A stretch of DNA of 64,000 nt from Lunularia cruciata (lineage: Eukaryota > Streptophyta > Marchantiopsida > Lunulariales > Lunulariaceae): positions 50,796,291-50,860,290 of the forward strand of contig OX419755.1 of the NCBI GenBank assembly GCA_948567375.1, given 5' to 3'. Each line of letters begins with the position of its first letter. The first letter of the stretch is position 1. Positions 55,492 to 64,000 of this stretch are shown here, piece by piece. Both the position numbers and the translations under genes were made by a program. The notes beneath the pieces were generated by a model, which had not been told where the DNA came from, made no database searches, and saw only the letters and a program-made list of their open reading frames with translations.

Positions 55492-55940
55492 CTAATCTTG
55501 AGAACTAGCTAATGAAGGTGGTAGTACTTTTGTAGCTATACTAAGACTTTCTCCAAGATCATTCACCAATGTCTCCAAAAGTGCTTTTAATCTACAACAC
55601 TCATGTCCTTTTGGAAGTCCTTCCACTCCACAAACCTCACACAACTCCTTGGTCTTAGATCTTCTCCCTCCCAATCTTGGTGAAGAAGGTCCAACATGCA
55701 AACCCAAGTCAAGTAATCCTCTCCTTTCCCTCAATCTCTTGCTCCAAAGGTCAATAAGCATGAACTTGCCTTATGTCTCTTCTCTCCACATAGAAAGCAT
55801 TTAGACTCACTCTTTCCTCCAAGTGGTGTAGGTTTTTGGATCCTCTCAACATTCTCTTCAAATTCTATTTTAGACTCTCTTTTCCTCAAATCCACCCCTA
55901 AAATCACCTTAAACCCTTGAGGAACCTTACATTGTCTCAA
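55492..55940 (-). pseudogene. Upstream open frame of element D with CCHC knuckle
   Basis: Two overlapping minus-strand frames. MRQCKVPQGFKVILGVDLRK to a knuckle CFLCGEKRHKASSC (55731-55940) with intact C-X2-C-X4-H-X4-C spacing, then LELCEVCG-type sequence CEVCGVEGLPKGHECC and SIATKVLPPSLAS (55492-55761). It lies before gag in the element, an unusual place for a zinc knuckle. Either it is an extra leader-encoded protein or a captured gag fragment. Confidence 0.5.
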
Positions 55941-56826
55941 TTTCTACTCTTGATGACCCTCCGTGTTCCCAAGATGAATCTAAACACTCAAATATGCTTT
56001 TTGTTGCTCTCAAACTCCTCATGCATGAGATCTCAACTATGCAAAATTGACCCTTCCTCACAATGTCACTCAAATCTCTCAATTGTTATATCACAATCCT
56101 TTAAAAAATTTCACACATGATAAAAACTTTAGGGTATCCCTCCTTGCAAAATTTGAAATCTTTTCATTGAGCTATTTGGCCTAGAATCCTTTCTATTTGG
56201 CACACATATTTCAGATTTGGTCTGTAAACCACCCCCCTCATTTTAAAAACTCATAACTCCTTGTGCAAGAATGATCTCTCTCTAATTATTTTGTCATCAT
56301 GTAGGATACAATGCACTGAATTTTCTAAGAAATTTTAACAATAATCTTCTCAAAATTGAAGAAATGGTAGACCCTGTACAATTTTCTAGAGAGCATGCAG
56401 TTGTGGGAGCAATTTACCCTATCAACTTTCAAAAATTCTAGCCCAGTGCGCATAATAGCTCTCACAATAATTTCAAGTGCAGTAACTGGAGGATAACCCA
56501 AGCTATCATGTGTAGAAATTTCAAGTCCAGATCTTGAATTTGATATTTTGCCCAAAATCACCTTAATCCCCCACAATCTACATTCCACCTCACACAATCT
56601 CTCCAAATCCTCTCATGTGTACAAGATGTACAGAATCACCCCAAAGACATCATAATGAACTACACAATATAAAAATAGGTCTTGGTTCTCTAACATAAGT
56701 TCAGGCCTCTCCTCCCCTAAAGTTCTCTCCAAGTGAGCTCTCATAGCCTCCTTTTGTCTAATATAGAATTGTACGTGGAACATTATCTTACCTTCTAGAG
56801 AGGTCGTGGCAACAAAACCAAAAATG
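55941..56826 (-). other. Leader of element D
   Basis: A minus-strand frame (56613-56846) begins at the LTR edge with RDMPAHIFGFVATTSLEGKI and FYIRQKEAMRAHLERTL. It is followed by sequence without long frames. Its role is unknown. Confidence 0.4.
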
Positions 56827-57477
56827 TGAGCAGGCATGTCTCTCACTCAAGATGAACCTTTGATGGCTATTATGGTAACCCACCATGGACTAAGAAGGCA
56901 AGGAACCTCAACTCCATCATACTCATCCAAGGCTAACACTCCAATACTCAAGACATTGCTCAATAGAGAACTCAATGAGAGAGAGATAGTTGCAAATGAA
57001 AAGGATGATGAGTACCTCCTCACCCCTAGTTTATATACTTGTGAAATAGTTACGCACCAAAGTTACTAATTACTGGAGTAACTCAAGTTACTAGGCTAAA
57101 AGTCAAGTTAAGTCAAAAAGTATAAAGGAATATCTATCTATATGGGCATATTCCACTAAGCATGTAATCTTATCTTGACCCAACCACTAAGTCAAGGATT
57201 CTTTCATATGGGCTATCCTTGGACTATAGAAGAATCCAAAACAAAAAGGCTTGCAGGCCCAAGAGTTCTCAACTCTTTCCTCAAAGCCAAACACCTAGGA
57301 ATAATACCAAGTCAATACAATAGAATCCAAAATAGTGGCGCTCATCTTTTCCACTTCCTCCAAAGTAAGGTCCCCTCTATCTTGGCTATGACTAACTTTA
57401 GCTAATCATGACTAATGTAGAACCATCATCTATCTTTATATAAATAATACCACATGCATGCACAAATGGGTGTTACA
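56827..57477 (-). mobile_element. 5' LTR of element D
   Basis: 651 bp from TGAGCAGGCATG at the left to GGGTGTTACA at the right, matching the two other D-family LTRs apart from a deletion of about 45 bp near its right end. Confidence 0.85.
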
Positions 57478-57939
57478 GACGGCTCCACAAAGGCAAAGAA
57501 AATTCACTTGTCATGTGTCTCCTTCTTGATTCAAATCTTGAATTTATAGTCCAATGTTTCTCAATCATTCTTTAAATGCTCGTCTTCAAAGAAATCACAC
57601 CTTCTACATGCGCTTCTCTTGTCACTGTCAATTTCTCCCACTTGTGCATTAGCCATTTTTTGTGCGGTATAATCTTGAATTTCCGATCCCAAAGGAAAAT
57701 TTTTATGTTGTCTTTGCATCGGGTTGATCACCCCGAGGCAAAGTATCCTTACTGTGGGTTGAATCTAACAAATCCGATCCAAGTCGTGGCAATTACTGAT
57801 CCATGGTAACTTTCTTTGGGTTGATACAAAAACATGAATATGCTTCTTTCTTCCATACTTTGCACTCAATAACCCTTCAATTGAACACTTCTTTCAAAAA
57901 CCCCTTAAACCAACTCAAAACAAAAAATATAGGTACCAC
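57478..57939. other. Unassigned segment right of element D
   Basis: About 460 bp without recognised domain. A 76-codon frame at 57576-57809 shows no motif. Confidence 0.4.
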
Positions 57940-58470
57940 AATTCCAGAGAAGACAATACCTATTATGGATGATATTCCAATAAAAAGGTGCACAGAGGAA
58001 GAGAAGGATGAAGTACTAGATCAGAAGGGGTGTTGTAGATTTTTAGCTAATCATATTTCAAATTGTGATCAGATCTTATCACGGCTTGAGGAAGTTTATT
58101 TGACCTTATTGGGTGCTTAATCTAAGTTTGGGGTTGGAGTGGTGGTGATAGTTGGACATTTATGTTGATGGTTTGGTCAGAAACCTAATCCAAGCAATGT
58201 GGATGCAATTCAAGGAATAAAGGACACATGCAACTCACCAACAGAAGTGAGGAGATTTCTAGGAGCTTGTGCATTTTATCATGTGTAGATTCTGCACTTT
58301 GCCCATGTAGCACATCCTCTCTATAGTTTATTGTGGAAAGATCAGAAGTTTAGATGGGAGGAGAGACACACAGAAGCGGTTCAAAAACTGAAACAATTGT
58401 TGTCTTCTCCACCTATACTACAATGGATCAGCTATGAGAACAAAAAACCCGTAATACTCACCAACTTGTG
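57940..58470 (+). pseudogene. RT thumb/RNase H fragment of the element B lineage
   Basis: The plus strand reads IPEKTIPIMDDIPIK, KDEVLDQKGCCRFLANHISN and ILSRLEEVYLTLLGA. After a break it gives GQKPNPSNVDAIQGIKDTCN, TEVRRFLGACAFYH, HFAHVAHPLYSLLWK and FRWEERHTEAVQKLKQLLSS. This is the RT end, connection and RNase H start of the same lineage as element B, which stops just before this point at 42781. In the catalytic segment the residues read IMDDIPIK. Stops and a frameshift are present. Confidence 0.75.
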
Positions 58471-59454
58471 ATATAGTGGATGCTCCTAGATCTTCTTTGA
58501 CATTGTCTTCAAGCATCATGGGATGCATCATGTACTCATCTCTTACCGTGATCCTTGATTCATAGGCAAATTTTGGCAATCATTCTTCCAACTACTTGGC
58601 ACCAAGCTTGCTTTGTCTATGGCCTATCATCCTCAAATTGATGGCCAAACCAAACATGAAAATTTCACCTTAGAAGATATGCTTAGTCCCTTTATCAACA
58701 ATCACCATACCCATTGGGATGAATGTTTTGCAGTTGTTGAGTTTGCCTATAATAATTCCATGTTGGCAAGAATTGAATTCTCTCTCTTCTTCCTTAATTT
58801 TGGCCAAGACCCACTTGTTCTAGATTCCTTTCTTGCTTCTCCTCCATCTCATGTCCCTCATACTTCCACCTTCTTGACCATATTATCCCAATCCCTACAA
58901 CAAGCCAAATCTCATCCCCTTGTTGCTCAAAATCATCAAAAACAATATGCAAAACAACATTATCATGATCTCACTTTTCAATTTGATGATAAGGTCATGC
59001 TTTCTTCTAATTACCTACTCCTTCTACTTGATACCTTGGTTTGTAAACTTTCTTAATTGGAAAGGTTTATTTGATGTTACCTAAATCACTTCTCATGTTG
59101 CTTATTGACTCACCTTGTCTTGTCATATGTGAATTCACCCTATCTTTCATATTTCCAAGTTAAAACTCTTTGTTTCTAATACATCTTCATTTTCTTCTCA
59201 TATCCAACCCCTTCCTCCTCATGTCCTTATCAATGATCATGAGGAGTATGAAGTTGATTGTATCCTTGCTTGTTGCCACATTCAACATAGTTGCCAACAA
59301 CATATTGAGTATAAAGTCCTTTGGAAAGAGATTCCCTTTTATGATGCCACTTGGGAGCCTCTTTCTCATCTCCATAATACACAAATGGCCATCCAAGAGT
59401 TTGAATCTTCCATGGTGATGAATATGCCACCCATTAGGAGGAGGGAGAGAGGCA
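58471..59454 (+). pseudogene. Element E: integrase end and chromodomain (family 2)
   Basis: VFKHHGMHHVLISYRDP (the usual SDRDP reads SYRDP, and a stop follows), GKFWQSFFQLLGTKLALSMA, then a 147-codon frame with AYHPQIDGQTKHENFTLEDM, VEFAYNNSMLARIEFSLF and HDLTFQFDDKVMLSSNYLLL. A chromodomain tail with EYKVLWKEIPFYDATWEP and LHNTQMAIQEFE follows in another frame near 59300-59405. The catalytic Glu of the core reads His (QTKHEN). The polypurine tract AGGAGGAGGGAGAGAGGCA lies at 59436-59454. Confidence 0.8.
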
Positions 59455-59889
59455 TAATAACAATATGGAGTTTACAAATTAGTTAGTCAAGACTAACAAA
59501 GTAGCAAATAGGGCAATTAGCCAAGAATTATAAGAAACATCTAGAAAGCTATTTGGTATCTTCTTGATATCAAGTAATGTGCATGCCAAGTGGTGACTTC
59601 TAGGAGAAAGTTTCTTGGGAAGTTTCCCAACTAGCTTAGCTTGCATGCCAAGTAGGCGGCTCTGGATGGAAGCTTCTCAAGAAGCTTCCTTGGTTAGATT
59701 GGTTTCCACTCTGAGAATGCAACTTTTAGGAAGTTTCCCAAGAAGCTTCTCAAGAACCTTGTATGTTCCACTATAAATAACAAAGCCCAAGATCATTCTA
59801 GGCATTTGGAGTTTCCTTCATTCAAGAGTCCCAATGTGATCTTTCATTCTGATCTTTCTTTCTCCTATTTCTCTCCTAGGTCTTTTACG
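59455..59889 (+). mobile_element. 3' LTR of element E (family 2)
   Basis: It starts around TAATAACAATATGGAG and ends GGTCTTTTACG, close to the family consensus. It carries a TATA box CTATAAATA (59771-59779) and the AAGCTTC-rich U3 of this family. Confidence 0.8.
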
Positions 59890-62800
59890 ATGCCATTGGG
59901 TCTCCAAGATAACTATTCTTGGTGGGAAATTTTTTGGGCCAAGAAAATCTCTCAAATGCTTTTCAGTCTAGGAAAACAAGTTTCTTCTAAGGTTACCACT
60001 ATCAAAATCCATATTCTCTCTAGTTTCTTGGATCCACATGTGGCTCAATTCCCAATTCCATAGCAAGAAGCCTAATTTCTTGCTTTGGATTATGTTTTCT
60101 CTATAATGCAATGCCCGTGTGTTTATAGTAGGAGGTTTGAGAATTGTCTCAAACACTTGCCTAGGCTACCTTTGTGCTCAAACCATATTACTTCTAGATC
60201 TCGTAAACAAAAGTCAAGGGAAGTTTATATTGCAAAGGCTTACAAAACTTGAATGTCAAAGGTGGGGAAAACTCTTAATTTCTCTAGGCTCATAACTAAC
60301 TTTGATCTATAGAATGTGAAGGATAGCTAATGAGGATTTGATTTTATAGCCTTGGCTTGTCTACACGCCTTCAATAACTGAGGTGTGATTGACCAATCTC
60401 AATCCACATATTTGAGTGCATCATGCCAATGGTTCTAAATGGCAGATATTTATTTAGGTGGTTGTACATTCAAAGAGATGTTCTTCCTTTGGGTTCAAAG
60501 GTTGGCAACAGCAAAGGTCTTTGGTCTCATACTCCTTTTGCATGGAACTTCCTTCAGCTCAACCTCTTTAGATTCATTTCTTCCATATTCACTTCCTCTT
60601 ATGTCCTCATTCTTCTTCCTTTTGCAATTGCCTTCCACTTTGAAGGCAAGTAGTATAAAACTACTTTCTAGCTTATGCAAGCCTATACCTTAGCATAAGC
60701 TCAAGAAAAGTACATAAAATTAAACAAAAATAAGTTTTTCACAAAAAGATGGTCATTACATAAAATGTCAAAGTTAAAAGGCAAGAGTTCATATTTAGAC
60801 CATGAATGAAAACTAAAATACATTCCTTTTTTTTGAGTTGTATAGTGCATAGTTGAAAGGACAGAATTCATTTTGAGAGTGAATGTAAACTAAAACTTAT
60901 CATTTCTTTTAGGTCAAAAAATGCAAATTTTTCCTCTAAATCTATCATTTAGGTCTGAAAAAAACTCAAGTACAATAGAGGTATATTTGGGAGCTTAGTA
61001 TGCATATTTACTATAAAAGAAGAAAATAAATTCACATGTGCAAGAATATGACTTTTCTTTTAAAAACATTTACTATTTTCTTGGCCATGAAGATGAGTAA
61101 TATTGAAGGAGTACATGAAGATGAGGAATATTAAACACTAAAATATTTCTCTAAACTAGTAAAGTATATGTAATAGAACACTAATTCACCAAATTGTAGT
61201 ATTACGATAAGGAACCAGTCATTGCCACAAGGATACAAATAAAAATGAAGAGATATAAAAGAATTTGTGATTGATTAAGTATTTTGATTACATCTTTCAC
61301 TGCTTGCACAAACAACTACCAAAAGAAGGTAATGACACCACACAAGGCACATCATAGAAATTTACAAAGGCAAACTTACTCACAATAAGAATAAATCCAA
61401 TCAATTCTTGAAAGTGATGTTTTAAGACAAAGGTATTGTGTCCTTCAAAAAAAATTCTTGAACTTCCCTTCCAAAGGTTTGGCACTACCTCCCAATGTAT
61501 CAATTCATGTCCAAATTTTGGAACCCTTTGCAAAGGCCATAATCCATTCTGAAGGTCTCAAGCTTTTTGAAATCAAGACTTGTCTATGTAGTGAAAACAC
61601 TCCATATATTTCAATTCTTATCTACTTTCAACACTACAATCCATACATAGGTCCCTTAGAGTGTCTCTTTCAATTGCTTCAGCTACCAAGGATCAAAATC
61701 ACAAGGAATGGAGTGATGCTTACTACGAAGATTTGACAAGAAAACAAAACACAAAGGAATGACATTGCACAAAGGTGATAAAGATGACAAAGTGCAGAAG
61801 CTCTTTGACTTATTATACATTGAATTTAATACATGGTATGTCAAATGCCTTGCCTTAAATACTTAGCCACTTAGACCATAACAATATGTTTGTACCATGT
61901 TGTGGTTTGCTAAGCTAATGAAAAGGTCATCAAGTGCTATTTATATATATATTATTGGAGTAAATTGTGCCATAGATCCTATGGTTGTGATTGCCATGTG
62001 AGCAATCTAAATCTTTGCACAAAGCTCAATTAACATGAGAGATGTTAGTGGTTTTCATTTATGAATTTTTGGAGTTTGTATGAGAACACTTCAAATTTGA
62101 ATAAAAACCTTTTCACCAAGTCATTTTATTTAGATTCTACAAAATGATTTGGTACAGCTTTTGTTGCATTGAAGATCTGAAATCTAGATGCAAGGTTCTC
62201 AACTCATGAAGTCACACTAATAACCAAGTGATGCCACAAGCCAACATTTTTGTTGTCTCCATTTCATACCTTCATCAAGATAACAAGACACCCTAGGTGG
62301 CTTACAATGAATAATTGGTTGATCATCAACCTGTTTATTATTGGCATAGAAAAATTCCTTATAAATACAAAAATTTCTCCGCTTAGCTTGAAATTTTCTT
62401 TCCATCACATAGTTCTAGCTTAAGAGAACAAACAAAAACTACTTATTTTCTAAATGAAGCTTCTTCCACTTATTGTAGTTTGCCATGGACATTCCATGCT
62501 TAAGTGATAAACTCAATTTGCATTGCTCAAATAATAAGGTAGTTCATGATGTTCTCCATTCAGATCACTCTCAAATTAAAGAGTAATAAATGTCCGACTC
62601 AAAATTTAATTAGCATATGTACATCTTTGACCATAAATAACAATTAGAAGCACTAACTTCTTCTTTCCATACGGATTATATTTAAGAAAATCTGACCACA
62701 GCATGAAAAAAGTTTTCAAGCCTTGCATAGATACAACAATATCTATCATTTGGAGGTGGTATTTTACGAGAAGCATAGACTCCATCTATCTCATTCATGC

Positions 62801-63544
62801 TATGATATAAATATAAAACTCCAAATTCAAAAAGAAAAGTCACAAGGATAGAACTGAATAGGTGAACCCAAAATGAAAAGTGAGCTCTAAATGCAGAAAA
62901 AAGCCTTAGGCTATATCATGGACATTTTAGGTGGGTATAGGCTTGCTTATAAACAAAGCTAGCAATTAATTTCCTAACCAAGTTATTCAATTCCTAGGAA
63001 AATTCCTCAACATCTTATGGGTTAAGCACAAAATACCCTCTTTATGATCTTGTATCTTTTAGTTTTCTTCTAGAAGTATGATATTTTCATTGGATTTTTT
63101 TCATTTTTGTGTATTATTTCATAAAATAATTCAGCTTGTGTGAGACTTAACCCACCTTAGATATAAAAATTCTTTGTGTATGTTAATTTGGATCTAATCA
63201 TTGCTTTTATATTAGACAAGTTTTACAATATAGTTCCAATTTAGCCACTCTAGAATTTGAGCATATGATCCTAGAGTTAACTTGCAAGTATTTCCTTTTA
63301 TACTCTCATAGCAATAGAAATGGACCAAAGACCTTAAAACTAATCTTTCTCCTAACTAGTTCTAAAATAGTTAAAAATGCTATGGGTCTCAAATTTCTAC
63401 ATCAAAGAACAATGCTAGTTTTTTATGGTATTTAATGTAAAATTATCCTTTGAGATCTCATTACATGCTTGGTTTACACTCTTCCATTTTTTCTTGCTTT
63501 GTATGTGATGAAAGGGGATAAAATTGAATGCACATTGTAAAAGA
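59890..63544. other. AT-rich DNA, mostly unassigned
   Basis: About 3.6 kb with only short frames. The first 170 bp after the LTR contain an open stretch (WWEIFWAKKISQMLFSLGKQ) of unknown origin. A segment at about 61960-62070 resembles the LTR-like promoter block at 31590-31800. An ATATATATAT tract lies at 61943-61953. No gene is recognised. Confidence 0.4.
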
Positions 63545-63861
63545 TAAAGTAGCGATATGAAGATCATACTAGAACTCTCAAATGAGAGAAACTTCAAATT
63601 TTTAGTATGAACTTGGATTTTGGTATTTATAGGCAACTTGGGTACGAGACTTCCATGAAGCTTCCAAGGTTCTTTTGAGAAGTCCACTTACTTGGAATGC
63701 ATGCTAATCTGGTTGTCAAATTGGTATACAAATTACTCAACACTGAGAAAATACTCAGAAGCTTCCTTTATGCTTCTAGAATATTTTTTAGATTTTCTTA
63801 GCTTTATGCTAATTTTATCGGCTCTTAGCTATTTAGCTTTTGCTAACTCTATATTACTACA
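63545..63861 (-). mobile_element. Family 2 LTR at the right edge
   Basis: The minus strand reads TGTAGTAATATAGAG from the right end at 63861. The body shows the family 2 blocks AAGCTTCC, GTATTTATAGGC and a gene-proximal CTTGGATTTTGG. It is diverged, and its left end is uncertain. Confidence 0.65.
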
Positions 63862-64000
63862 TATTTCCTCATTGATATTTGGTGATGTCCTTGTTGCCAT
63901 AGAATGTTTGGACTATAGTATAGCCACTTGTGCATTTTGGAGATGAGAAAGATGCTCCCAAATGGCATTGTGATAGGGTTACACTTTACAAAGGATCTTA
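63862..64000 (-). pseudogene. Chromodomain tail of a family 2 element
   Basis: The minus strand reads HNAIWEHLSHLQNAQVAIL, stop, SKHSMATRTSPNINEE, matching the chromodomain end at 11973-12110. The rest of the element lies beyond the window. Confidence 0.7.

Larger units (their letters stand above)
49893..57477 (-). mobile_element. Element D: Ty3/gypsy element with nested insertions
   Basis: Minus-strand order from the right: 5' LTR 56827-57477, leader, gag with CCHC-type knuckles, protease, (RT mostly deleted), RNase H, integrase, 3' LTR 49893-50583. Two LTRs interrupt it: a family 2 solo LTR in RNase H (52144-52551) and an inverted LTR of its own family in the protease (53053-53745). The outer flanks are GACTA on the left and GACGG on the right, which only partly agree. 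Confidence 0.8.

Noticed and set aside
1-64000. CRISPR arrays, operons, phage or bacterial mobile elements
   Set aside because: No regularly spaced repeats with unique spacers, no close-packed same-strand genes, and the content is eukaryotic (introns, LTR elements, TTTAGGG).

Overview
The window looks like nuclear DNA of a land plant. The evidence is one intron-containing alpha-expansin gene, a short block of the plant telomere repeat TTTAGGG, and dense layers of LTR retrotransposons, several of them chromodomain-carrying Ty3/gypsy elements. The base composition is AT-rich. Some transposon proteins remind me of elements I associate with bryophytes and other seedless plants, but the sequence does not fix the species. 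There is no sign of prokaryotic or organellar gene organisation, and no CRISPR array, rRNA gene or tRNA gene that I can support.

Layout. 0-1.5 kb: two copies of one LTR family (family 1) facing each other. 1.5-6 kb: AT-rich DNA without recognisable genes. 6-10.2 kb: more complex DNA of higher GC, opening with a G-run-rich block, no recognisable gene. 10.2-17.4 kb: a decayed LINE on the minus strand, split by a family 2 Ty3/gypsy element whose own 5' LTR is split by a family 1 solo LTR with a 5-bp target duplication. 17.4-24.6 kb: low-repeat island containing the alpha-expansin gene (about 22.06-23.24 kb, three exons visible) and two short LINE 3'-end fragments. 24.6-27.6 kb: AT-rich DNA with a fold-back telomeric repeat at 25.6 kb. 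27.6-30 kb: remnants of charged, coiled-coil transposon proteins on the minus strand. 30.1-31.6 kb: family 2 pol pseudogene. 33.9-39.5 kb: the most complete element (A), a family 1 chromovirus. 39.5-42.8 kb: element B, gag-protease-RT of another Ty3/gypsy lineage. 42.8-49.6 kb: three copies or parts of an LTR element (C) that encodes a long coiled-coil protein and no visible polymerase. 49.9-57.5 kb: element D, a minus-strand Ty3/gypsy element with its own nested insertions. 57.9-58.5 kb: a pol fragment that appears to resume element B. 58.5-59.9 kb: integrase, chromodomain and 3' LTR of a family 2 element (E). 60-63.5 kb: AT-rich filler. 63.5-64 kb: another family 2 end.

How it fits together: apart from the expansin gene, nearly everything recognisable is mobile DNA, mostly inactivated by stops, frameshifts, internal deletions and nested insertions. 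The nesting gives a relative order of events. The most unusual material is the C family (an LTR element with a coiled-coil protein in place of pol), a LINE whose C-terminus looks like a restriction-like endonuclease, and two perfect 20-bp hairpins inside transposons.

Limits: all homology statements come from reading translated motifs by eye. No database search, alignment or folding was run, and boundaries of decayed elements are approximate unless a terminal TG/CA and a flanking duplication are given.
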